A DNA stretch of 64,000 nucleotides, from contig CM059557.1 in the NCBI GenBank assembly GCA_030386875.1, forward strand, positions 55,692,514 through 55,756,513, read 5' to 3'. This document shows, in pieces, positions 23,960 to 34,312 of the stretch; the first letter of the stretch is position 1, and the number at the start of each line of letters is the position of its first letter. This stretch comes from Morinoia aosen (Eukaryota > Arthropoda > Malacostraca > Amphipoda > Talitridae). The translations under genes and the position numbers were made by a program. Below the pieces are notes generated by a model. It was not told the DNA's origin, made no database searches, and saw nothing but the letters and a program-made list of their open reading frames with translations.

Positions 23960-26900
23960 GAGTCTTATGAGTCTTAATCGCTATGACCGTTTTCAGAAAG
24001 TTTTCATTTTTCATAAAATTTTGGTAAACTTTCGAAAAATTTTCCGTTTAACTTTCTGAGTCGGTTAACGCACCGACCTCACGCTGGTGACGTTCCTACC
24101 AGGAGCTTCTGTCAAGAGCGGAGGGGATTTGGGCTTACGAACTTGGAGCGCGTGTACAGCTGGGACAAAGATCAGCCTGAGCTAATAGGCTGAACTCTGC
24201 GTGTTTTAGCTCTGTCGCCATCGTTGTTGTCATAATAGTTTTTGATCACACCTCTTGAATTGCAGCCGACGATTAAATAAAACAGATGATCATCTTAAGG
24301 ATATTTTGACATCGTCACAAACATCGGCAACATATGACGTCTTTTACTCAAAATGTATAAATTCACCTCTTGTGTTGTCTTTTATTATTAGATGTTTTTT
24401 CGTTCCCTTAAATAAAATTGAACTCTTAAACTGAATGAGAATGAACTCTATATACTCTTACATGATATTAGTTGATGCAAAATGAGTGAATTTAAGTTTC
24501 TATAATAATTATCAGGCATTGCTCAATGCGGGTGACGATTGTAAGAGAATTAAATGAATGACAATAAACAATGCGTTAGTAAAAAATTAAATTTGTGATT
24601 TCTTCAGCAAGGGGAATAAATTGTCCATAGCTTGAAATTTGACAACGGGACAACTTCATTAACAAGGAATTTTAATTCATAAAACTCAGTTTCATGAAGT
24701 TGAGTGTCCAATCTGTCGTCTTTACCAAGAATACAGATTTTCTGAAAGTAAGCCCTTGTTCAATTTCCGTCGATATGAGAAGCCCAGAAGTCACCACGGT
24801 CCCTTGATGCTCTCCAGTCTTCGGACCCTCGGCATCTGCAACTGTATTGAAATATTGAAATTCGTTGTTGACTTCAGTAGTGTGAGATATCGTCAGGGGC
24901 TTAGATTCTTCCATGATTCTTACTTCATGAGAGTAATGTCAAATTTTGCCCCGTTTTATCTTCATTCTCATGCAAATAGCTACTTTTTTTCTGTTCCTGA
25001 AATATTAAAACTGACCATAAGAAAGCAAATGTCAATAAATTCCGCATCTCTCTAGCTTATGCTAAATTGGCCTAGTTTCCAGTTGACCAAGTTTATGTAT
25101 TTACTTTGGTTATTAAATTAACATTATTTTCTTTGTTTACCGTTTGACTGAGTCTCTAAAGTTTCATGATTCATTCAAACACACAATTTTTTTCCAAAAA
25201 ACAAAATTCTTTGAACACACATTCAAATTAATGCTGCCTAGAACACTTCATATGTGAATTTGAAAAGTAGAAAGTTTCCCGGCGAGATTTAATACAAGAA
25301 TAATGTTTCTCTCATTTTTAGCACAGAGTTCCTTGGCGTGTTTTTGCGCACAATGAAGCCTTTGTAATCACGGCGCATTGAGCTGATCCTGTGTTTCAAA
25401 GCTGAGGCAATCGAGCTAAAACCGCGGGGCTTCTGAATGCATCAGAGAGCTCACTTCGATTCCTCACTGTCTGTGACTTCAAACGCAGCTTTACACTGTG
25501 ACACCGATGAGCCTTGTGCGTTTGTGGGCGTGTATCACGCGCCCCTTTCCTTTCATGAGATATTAAGTCTGGATAAACGACTCCAAATGGCAACATTAAT
25601 TCATATTTCACAAAATGAAGTGAGGAACAGGGTACTTATGTTTACGCAGGTTCTTCTATCCATCGTCTTCAAAAGAAATACTTACTGTGTTGGAGAATTC
25701 TTGTGGAAGAATCAGGTGAGTTGGTAAATAAGAATGTAGGTATACCTAAATCACAAAAAACACGGTGAAGCAAAAACAGATAGAACTATCCGTTGTTCTA
25801 ATAGTTCTTGGCAACCATCGTTGGCGTTCGATGTTAAGGGATGATTTGAATGAGTTACCAAGGGCTCTGAAGTCAATCCGTGAAACGGTTGGTTAGAAGT
25901 GACTGTGTTCAGTGTTCGAATTAAGTCGCAGTTGACTACGAATAATTTCCTTTCTCTACTAATATTTTTCTCATTGTTGTGATGCGATTGTGAGAACCAA
26001 AGCTGTCGCATGTATTGCTGCAGTGTTTGTTATGCGTTCGTCAGTGTTGCCGGTGTTGCGGCAGTGATTGAAATGTGTTCGCCAGTGTTGCATGCATTGC
26101 GGCTGTGATTACCCAAACTACATACACTGCCACATCACCAGTAATTTTGGCATTAGATAGATGAGTTCTGTCTCCAGTTTTTCGTTAGAGCTTCAAAAAT
26201 ATTAATAAAACCGAGGAAACAATTTGCTGTTTTTTGCAACCTTAAATTAGCACAGTGGTGAATCACACAGCGCGGATTTTTGAATTTTTTCTAATGGAAC
26301 AAACTCTTAGATAGAGGTCAGCTCGTTGAAGCCTTACTCGTCTAAGACTGATGTAAAGAGAAATTTAAATCGAACTGGGATCAGTGAGCACATCTGATGG
26401 AATAAAAAGGTTTTCTTTAAAGCAACATAGTTTTTAAAAAACACATGCTACGCTGAGGGATGTTTTGGCGGCACACGTATCTGGTGAAAGTATTGTAGAA
26501 AAATGATGAAAATTTTAGATCTAAATTTTCGATCATGTATGATCAGATTTCTGAAAAATGAATTCTCAATTTTTTTTGAGGAAGAGTTAGACAGTTAGCT
26601 CATTTTCTTTTAAAACTGCTATATTTAAGTGCAGCGAATACCTAATTACTTATGATGCCTTGAATGTCTGTTCTCTAAGATACACGTAATAAAAGTCAAC
26701 TCAAGAAAGTTCCTCACGATTCCAACAGAGATGTGAAGTTTGATCCATAAGGTGCATCAACTCAAGTTGTGGTTGCAAGACGATCAAATTGAAATTCCCA
26801 AATTTCATTTTTCAAAAGAACTCTAACTCACACATATGGAATAAGGTACCGCACTTTTTATTCTTAGAGACGAAACGAAAAATGATGGGCTCAGCTTTGT

Positions 26901-27660
26901 CCTTTAAAGAAAATGAAGCAAAAACGAAACTCCCATGCTTTTTCTCATTAAGAAAAAGAAATAAAAATTATTCCTTTGGGGATGCAAATACGAAATAAAA
27001 CTATAAAGCATTTTATCCTCCTACAAAAAGAAACAATAAATGACACTCCCGCGCTCTTTTATTTTTTTTCAAATAATTCGGTGTTCGTTACACAGCCACC
27101 GGGTGCAGGTGAATCTGATGGTGCAGGCCATGTGTCGTGTCTGTAGCGTTGCTGCATAGCATGACGGATGGTTAGGGTATAAAAGGATAACCATCACGTG
27201 TCGTAAGGTCGATATTTATGCGAAACTTACATAAAATAATCAGTGTTATTAGTTACTTGTTTGTTGAAGGAACGAATTTTGTATTTAGAAACTGAATAGA
27301 AACTCTTTGACGAGCTGTTTTGAGACGTTGAGACAGGTTATGTTTGACTGTACGAACGATCGTAGAAATTCCGAATTTATCTCAAGAAAATGGCTCTCAA
27401 TATTTACTTCATGGCTACTCACCAACTTAAACTTTATGTTTCAAAAATTAATGTGCTTCTCAATGATTGCTAATGAATAACGCACACATCCCTGCCAATT
27501 AATTCAATTAAATCAATAAACTTAGATTTGTCAACTATAATGGCTTTCGCATGTCCTATTTTGAAAAAGTGCTTATTTCAGTGTAATACTGAAAGCGGAA
27601 TTTCAGACTGAGATAATCTTCCAACTCATTCTGCATCACGTTTTGTGAAACCTTAACTAT
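23960..27660. other. Mostly AT-rich DNA without recognisable genes
   Basis: A locally GC-richer patch at about 24060-24340 ends in an AATAAAA-bearing segment and could be an old LTR or processed-transcript fragment; I cannot confirm either. At 26010-26110 a degraded repeat contains two copies of a GTTCGNCAGTGTTGC-like motif. At 27179 TATAAAAGG is a good TATA box, but it is followed only by a 25-codon frame (ATG at 27219). Open frames such as 24756-25055 and 25437-25727 are unrecognised. Confidence 0.35.
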
Positions 27661-27960
27661 CTCTCGGCACTCTCTCACAGCACTCTCTCCCTGCACTCTA
27701 TCACTGTACTCTCTTACAGCACCCTCTCACAGCAGTCTATCACAGCACTCTATCTCGGCACTCTCTCACAGCACTCTCTCCCCGCTCTCTCTTACAACAC
27801 TCTCTCACAGCACTCTCTCCCTGCTCTCTCTTACAACACTCTGTCACAGCACTCTCTCCCCCGCGCTCTCTTACAACACTCTCTCACAGCACTCTCTCCC
27901 TGCTCTCTCTTACAACACTCTCTCACAGCACTCTCTCCCTGCACTCTCTCACTATACATT
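27661..27960. repeat. 39-bp tandem array rich in CTCTCTCACAGCACT
   Basis: The unit CTCTCTCACAGCACTCTCTC followed by CCTGCTCTCTCTTACAACA recurs with its TTACAAC mark at 27792, 27831, 27871 and 27910, spaced 39-40 bases. The preceding 130 bases hold less regular forms. The array is pyrimidine-biased with no credible coding frame. Confidence 0.88.
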
Positions 27961-28440
27961 CTCACAGCACTCTCTCACAGCACTCTATCACAGCACTCTA
28001 TCACAGCACATTAGCCTCACAGCACTCTATCACAGCATATTAGTCTCTCAGCACATTAGCCTCACAGCACTCTATCACAGCACATTAGTCTCACAGCACT
28101 CTATCGCAGCACATTAGCCTCACAGCACTCTATCGCAGCACATTAGCCTCACAGCACTCTATCACAGCACATTAGTCTCACAGCACTCTATCGCAGGACA
28201 TTAGTCTCACAGAAATCTATCGCAGCACATTAGTCTCACAGCACTCTATCACAGCACATTAGCCTCACAGCACTCTATCACAGCACATTAGTCTCACAGC
28301 ACATTAGTCTCACAGCACTCTATCGCAGCACATTAGTCTCACAGCACTCTTGCGCAGCACATTATTCTCACAGCACATTAGTCTCACAACACTCTATCAC
28401 AGCACATTACTCCCGGGGCTCTATCACAGCACTCGTCAGA
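27961..28440. repeat. 29-bp tandem array (CACATTAG... variants)
   Basis: The 29-bp unit starts CACATTAG(C/T)CTCACAG and continues CACTCTAT(C/A)(G/A)CAG, with starts at 28081, 28110 and so on. Some copies are shortened to CACATTAGTCTCACAG. It shares CTCACAGCACTCT with the 39-bp array beside it, so the two are probably one evolving locus. A 67-codon frame at 28350-28553 is repeat-derived. Confidence 0.9.
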
Positions 28441-30178
28441 CAGCATCGATTTCATGCCCCGACGACGTGAGTTTTATACAGAGTTCTTGCGTGAAAAATA
28501 TTGAGTTCTTTTTGAGCTATTTAAACGAACACGATATCTTTAAATGCAATTAGCCAATTTTCACAAAATTAACACTTTTAAACCCTATAAATGATTTTAT
28601 TATTAGTGCAGAATTTGTATAGCAATTTTATTTTCTGATCACACCTGTTTCTCGGATCGTTTAATCAGCTCTAATCATCCAACAGTGTACATGTCTGTGA
28701 CCTCTACTCGTGAGGACACTGTGAAACGGGAGAAAAATTAAGTATCTCTTTGAAGCAAAGCAGTTGAACCAGAATAACCATGAATCTTACCCGTAAATAA
28801 GTTCTATTTCAATTTTCAACTATTCTTACTTCAGACGTTCTCACCACCATTCTTAATTACTTTAGCATTAATCATAAATACAGAAAAAGTTGTTCACACC
28901 AAGTCAAATAGTGTTCCCAAGATGCTCATAATTTCTCTACGTGACACCAAAATCATGACACGACAGATGGAAATACACATACGAACACCCGAATAAATAG
29001 AAAATGGCTGCAATGGAATGAGATTGCTTAGATAAAAGTGAAAATAATACTTAAAAATAAAACATGCATCAGAAACGACTCACGAACTTGACAACTCACT
29101 GAAAATTATGCATTAAGCTTTGCTCTGTAATTTTGCGAACAGGTTCAACAGTCTAAGCTTTAACTTGTTGTATACGAGAACTTAACACGCCATCTTGGTA
29201 CTGATTTGAAACTGAAAATTTGACGACGATTAAATAACCTTTTCATTTTGTTTGCTGAATGCTCCTAATACACTGCATGATTATCCTCGAATAAATACGA
29301 GGTCTTCGTTCGTAGTAGTAATAAGAAGTATTTCAAAGAATATTAATCTTGGAGTCTGGCCACGCTCTCAGAGATTAGGTAAGAACAGAACAGAATTTTC
29401 TCAAGAACTCTCGCAAAACCATTTCTGGCAACATCAGAAGCACACCCATCAAGTATTCTGGATACGCCCACATTGCAGCGGCAAAAAAGTAACAAGAGCG
29501 CTTTTTGGTTTCTTCATCATTTTCTTGTGACTTCAGTAGCACCAGAGCGCGCCTCAGTACATTCAAGTCTCGAGGGTTTCGAGGCCCGCATGTTGTTTAC
29601 GATGGAGTAAACTCCTCAGATACGAGCTCGCTTCCCTGCACATCCACAGAGACATGAAATTGAATTTTGTTCCGGCGATCGAAGAGATTTCTCATTCAGC
29701 CGTCGTTTGACGATGGCTTAAACATCGCTTTTGTCTGTAGACACGAGCACAGTGTTGAACTGGAGAAGCTACCCTCGAACTGTTTCTCACAGCTTTTGAA
29801 GCATGGACATTTATTTTTATTTTGAACGAATACTAATCCTTGGTTGTACGGTGAAGAATTGCTCTCCAGTCATTTCCCTTCACGGTGAGGATACTAAGTT
29901 ATATTTTATGTTTTTTGTCTTAGGTTTTCTTCGGTACAGATCGTTGGCTTATTCTGTGTGTACAACGCAATTCAAGAACAGCAATGTTACAGAAGGAACT
30001 TACCGTACAAACCTAAAATTTAGCATTTTTTCATCCTAAAATTTATCTTTTTTTTAGAGAAAGTAGACATTAGTTGCTGAATGTTGTTTCATGAATTTTA
30101 CAAAGCCTATCTCGTTGGGCAGGAATTTGGATAGTGACTCCGAATGAAATTCTGCCGCGCGATTCTGCCCTTACGACT
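28441..30178. other. Interval without supported genes
   Basis: A minus-strand frame at 29375-29566 includes RRALVLLKSQENDEETKKRS. This faintly resembles the N-terminus of Harbinger-type transposases, but the match is too weak to call. Nothing else was recognised. Confidence 0.3.
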
Positions 30179-30179
30179 G

Positions 30180-32590
30180 CAGGCAAGCGTCAGGCAAGCG
30201 TCAGACAAGCGTTAGGCAAGCGTCTGGCAAGCGGCAGGCAAGCGTCAGGCAAGCGTCATGGAAGCGCCAGGCAAGCGTCAGGCAAGCGGCAGGCAAGCGG
30301 CAGGCAAGCGGCAGGCAAGCGTCAGGCAAGCGGCAGGCAAGCGTCTGGCAAGCGGCAGGCAAGCGGCAGGCAAGCGTCAGGCAAGCGGCAGGCAAGCGTC
30401 TGGCAAACGGCATGCAAGCGTCAGGCAAGCGGCAGGCAAGCGTCAGGCAAGCGGCAGGCAAGCGGCAGGCAAGCGTCAGGCAAGCGTCAGGCAAGCGCCA
30501 GGCAAGCGGCAGGCAAGCATCAGGCAAGCGGCAGGCAAGCGTCTGGCAAGCGGCATGCAAGCGTCAGGCAAGCGGAAGGCAAGCGTCAGGCAAGCGGCAG
30601 GCAAGCGGCATGCAAGCGGCAGATAAGCGTCTGGCAAGCGGCAGGCAAGCGGCAGGCAAGCATCAGGCAAGCGGCAGGCAAGCGGCAGGCAAGCGTCAGG
30701 CAAGCGTCATGGAAGCGCCAGGCAAGCGTCAGGCAAGCGGCAGGCAAGCGGCAGGCAAGCGGCAGGCAAGCGTCAGGCAAGCGGCAGGCAAGCGTCTGGC
30801 AAGCGGCAGGCAAGCGGCAGGCAAGCGTCAGGCAAGCGGCAGGCAAGCGTCTGGCAAACGGCATGCAAGCGTCAGGCAAGCGGCAGGCAAGCGTCAGGCA
30901 AGCGGCAGGCAAGCGGCAGGCAAGCGTCAGGCAAGCGTCAGGCAAGCGCCAGGCAAGCGGCAGGCAAGCATCAGGCAAGCGGCAGGCAAGCGTCTGGCAA
31001 GCGGCATGCAAGCGTCAGGCAAGCGGAAGGCAAGCGTCAGGCAAGCGGCAGGCAAGCGGCATGCAAGCGGCAGATAAGCGTCTGGCAAGCGGCAGGCAAG
31101 CGGCAGGCAAGCATCAGGCAAGCGGCAGGCAAGCGGCAGGCAAGCGTCTGGCAAGCGGCTTGCAAGCGTCAGGCAAGCGGCATGCAAGCGGCAGGCAAGC
31201 GTCAGGCAAGCGGCATGCAAGTGGCAGATAAGCGTCTGGCAAGCGGCAGGCAAGCGTCAGGCAAGCGGCAGGCAAGCGTCTGGCAAGCGGCATGCAAGCG
31301 TCAGGCAAGCGTCTGGCAAGCGGCTTGCAAGCGTCAGGCAAGCGGCATGCAAGCGGCAGGCAAGCGTCAGGCAAGCGGCATGCAAGCGGCAGATAAGCGT
31401 CTGGCAAGCGGCAGGCAAGCGTCTGGCAAACGGCATGCAAGCGGAAGGCAAGCGTCAGGCAAGCGACATGCAAGCGGCAGGCAAGCGTCAGGCAAGCGTC
31501 AGGCAAGCGGCAGGCAAGCGTCTGGCAAGCGGCAGGCAAGCGTCTGGCAAACGGCATGCAAGCGGAAGGCAAGCGGCAGGCAAGCGTCTGGCAAACGGCA
31601 TGCAAGCGGAAGGCAAGCGTCAGGCAAGCGGCATGCAAGCGGCAGGCAAGCGTCTGGCAAGCGGCAGGCAAGCGTCAGGCAAGCGGCATGCAAGCGGCAG
31701 GCAAGCGTCAGGCAAGCGGCAAGCAAGCGGCAGGCAAGCGTCTGGCAAGCGGCAGGCAAGCGTCTGGAAAACGGCATGCAAGCGGAAGGCAAGCGTCAGG
31801 CAAGCGGCATGCAAGCGGCAGGCAAGCGGCAGGCAAGCGTCAGGCAAGCGGCAGGCAAGCGTCAGGCAAGCGGCAGGCAAGCGTCAGGCAAGCGGCAGGC
31901 AAGCGTCTGGCAAGCGGCAGGCAAGCGTCAGGCAAGCGGCAGGCAAGCGTCTGGCAAACGGCAGACAAGCGTCAGGCAAGCGGCAGGCAAGCGTCAGGCA
32001 AGCGTCAGGCAAGCGTCAGGCAAGCGGCAGGCAAGCGTCAGGCAAGCGGCAGGCAAGCGGCAGGCAAGCGTCAGGCAAGCGTCAGGCAAGCGGCAGGCAA
32101 GCGTCAGGCAAGCGGCAGGCAAGCGTCAGGCAAGCGTCAGGCAAGCGGCAGGCAAGCGGCAGGCAAGCGTCAGGCAAGCGGCAGGCAAGCGTCAGGCAAG
32201 CGTCAGGCAAGCATCAGGTAAGCGGCAGGCAAGCGTCAGGCAAGCGTCAGGCAAGCGGCAGGCAAGCGGCAGGCAAGCGGCAGGCAAGCGTCAGGCAAGC
32301 GTCAGGCAAGCGGCAGGCAAGCGTCAGGCAAGCGGCAGGCAATCGTCAGGCAAGCGGCAGGCAAGCGGCAGGCAAGCGTCAGGCAAGCGGCAGGCAAGCG
32401 TCAGGCAAGCGGCAGGCAAGCGTCAGGCAGGCGGCAGGCAAGCGTCAGGCAAGCGGCAAGCAAGCATCAGGCAAGCGGCAGGCAAGCGTCAGGCAAGCGG
32501 CAGGCAAGCGTAGGCCATCGGCAGGCAAGCGTCAGGCAAGCGGCAGGCAAGCGTCTGGCAAGCGGCAGACAAGCAGCAGGCAAGCGTCAT
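30180..32590. repeat. GC-rich 11-bp minisatellite (GCAAGCGTCAG family)
   Basis: About 2.4 kb of near-perfect 11-bp units, mainly GCAAGCGTCAG and GCAAGCGGCAG with variants GCAAGCGTCTG, GCAAACGGCAT and ATAAGCGTCTG. Every unit carries one CpG. The unit length is not a multiple of three and the common unit yields no stop, so long frames are open on both strands with an 11-residue period (ASGKRQASGRQ on +, ACLPLACRLPD on -). They are not evidence of genes. A 451-bp higher-order duplication lies at 30229-31148. Confidence 0.97.
30229..31148. repeat. 451-bp higher-order tandem duplication within the 11-bp array
   Basis: The rare variant CGTCATGGAAGCGCCAGG occurs at about 30254 and 30705, exactly 451 bases (41 units) apart. 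The variants that follow it are identical in order over about 469 bases (30229-30697 and 30680-31148). Such identity implies recent unequal exchange or slippage of a large block. Confidence 0.85.
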
Positions 32591-33108
32591 ATAAGCATCA
32601 GATAAGCATCAGATAAGCATCAGAGAAGCATCAGTTAAGCATAAGATAAGCATGAGATGAGCATCAGATAAGCATGAGATAAGCATCAGATAAGCATCAG
32701 ATAAGCATCAGATAAGCATTAGATAAGCATCAGATAAGCATCAGAGAAGCATCAGATAAGCATCAGAGAAGCATCAGATAAGCATTAGATAAGCATCAGA
32801 TAAGCATCAGATAAGCATCAGATAAGCATCAGATAAGCATCAGATAAGTATCAGATAAACATGAGATAAGCATGAGATAAGCATCAGACAAGCATCAGAT
32901 AAGCGTCAGATAAGCATCAGATAAGCATCAGATAAGCATCAGATAAGCATCAGACAAGCATCAGATAAGCATCAGATAAGCATCAGATAAGCCTCAGATA
33001 AGCATCAGATAAGCATCAGAGAAGCGTCAGACAAGCGTCAGATAAGCGTCAGATAAGCATCAGATAAGCATCAGATAAGCATCAGATAAGCGTCAGGCAA
33101 GCGTCAGC
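32591..33108. repeat. AT-richer 11-bp minisatellite (ATAAGCATCAG)
   Basis: This continues the preceding array with the same 11-bp period. The unit is ATAAGCATCAG, with variants ending GAGAAGCATCAG and ACAAGCATCAG. The last units (about 33030-33108) return to CGTCAG and GCAAGCGTCAG forms. It differs from the GC form at three positions, all G-to-A or C-to-T changes. Confidence 0.96.
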
Positions 33109-33117
33109 GATCAAGTT

Positions 33118-33380
33118 ACGGTCCGAGCACTTCGCGGTGAATATCTCTAACTGCGATGCGTTAAACTGAAGTTCAATATCCAACTCAAATTCAAAGTCAA
33201 ACGTTGTTAAAAATTTCACAGATAGCAAACATTACCTGTATATATTGAATACCTCTAATTTGAAAATACAGTTAAAAAATTTTCCAATGAGACATCGATG
33301 GGTCGTTTCGCAGCTGGAAAAACTAAAGCAAGACCCACCGGGTGGGTCGCATCGCAGTCAACGTGTTTTTGGTGTGCAGT
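33118..33380. repeat. Short repeated element, copy 1
   Basis: This aligns with 33780-34030 in direct orientation. Shared are AACTGAAGTT-AATAT-CAA, AAAGTCAA, AACATTA-CTG, and the end block CG-CGCAGTCAA-GTGTTT. It also carries AACTGCGATGCG near 33153 and the inverse CGCATCGCAGTC near 33350, so the unit may be a small TIR element of about 215 bp. The palindrome ACCCACCGGGTGGGT lies beside the right end. Confidence 0.55.
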
Positions 33381-33779
33381 CACCCTTAAGGTTGTGAAAG
33401 CTATCGTTCATGTGCCGTGAACGCAAGAATAAGTTTAAGAAGTAAAGTTAATGAACGAGAAACAAACACTAATGTAAATATATCTTCAATGCCTGATTCC
33501 ATTCTTTTCTGACTGACAATATTCCCTTGTTAGACTACTTGCTCAGTCAGATTTGAAAACTTCACAAAATCAAAGGAAATGTACCTGACAACTGCCAATA
33601 GTTTCCATCAGAAGAGTTTTCCGAAGATGTCGGCTTATTACAGATATTTTCTTTCTTTTGAGCGATGCAGACACGACTTTGAAGCGCTTCTTACAAAACA
33701 GCCTCTTGTAATGTACGTTTGAGTTTGTATGCTATATTGCAGCATTTATTTGGTTCGCTAAATGTAAGCAGGGAGAGAA
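33381..33779. other. Spacer between two repeat copies
   Basis: No gene or structure was recognised. Confidence 0.4.
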
Positions 33780-34030
33780 ATGAGCCGTGAGCACAAATGA
33801 ACTTTGACAGTGGCAGGTACAACTGAAGTTTAATATTCAATTTAACTTTAAAGTCAACTATGTACGCAATGTTGACAATAACAAACATTAACTGGATCAT
33901 ATTTTCATTTAGTTTTGATATGTATTTTTAAAAATTGAGTATATGACTTCTGGTTCCTCAGCAGAATGATGAAAACTCCCTCAGTGACCAAATATGGCCC
34001 ACGTCGCAGTCAAAGTGTTTAAACAAACAT
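33780..34030. repeat. Short repeated element, copy 2
   Basis: This is a diverged direct copy of 33118-33380. It keeps AACTGAAGTTTAATATTCAA near its start and CGTCGCAGTCAAAGTGTTT at its end. Confidence 0.55.
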
Positions 34031-34109
34031 CGGCATCTTTGGGATGCTTTATTTCCAATCAAGCCTGATACATATGATCTAAAGCATTGGTTTTTCAAAT
34101 GTCTCATAA

Positions 34110-34312
34110 CTAACCCTATATATAGGACACCATGACGGTTCCCCCGTAAAGCCGGTACCCATTTCCGACCCCTGGGTTGAGTGGGGTATTGTGCTTGAGC
34201 TTTCCCTTGTACCCAACGGGGAAAATCTCCGCGCCAGCGCCGGGATACGAACCCTCGTCTCCAACATACAAGGCTGATCCCTTAACCCCTGTGCCACGGA
34301 GAGCACTCGATT
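34110..34312 (-). mobile_element. tRNA-derived SINE
   Basis: On the minus strand an A-box-like TGGCACAGGGGTTAAGGG (34279-34296) is followed by a B box GGTTCGTATCC (34243-34253). Spacing and the flanking GGAGACGAGG...CCGGCG arm are tRNA-like. A non-tRNA body with GGGTACAAGGGAAAGCTC and CCCAGGGGTCGG follows to about 34110. No cloverleaf closes properly, so it is a SINE and not a tRNA gene. Clear target-site duplications and a poly-A or short-repeat tail were not found. A 126-codon minus-strand frame over it is incidental. Confidence 0.75.

Noticed and set aside
27961..28440. CRISPR-like regular repeats
   Set aside because: Units are contiguous 29-bp repeats with no unique spacers, in a eukaryotic genome with introns.
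29375..29566. Harbinger-type transposase N-terminus on the minus strand
   Set aside because: Only a short ALVLLKSQENDEE-like stretch is similar; there is no DDE domain or other block nearby.
30134..32616. ORFs of 365, 443, 393 and 221 codons
   Set aside because: They are periodic translations of a stop-free 11-bp repeat, open on both strands, with no unique sequence.
34243..34312. Functional tRNA gene
   Set aside because: The A and B boxes are present, but no complete cloverleaf or acceptor stem forms and a SINE body follows.
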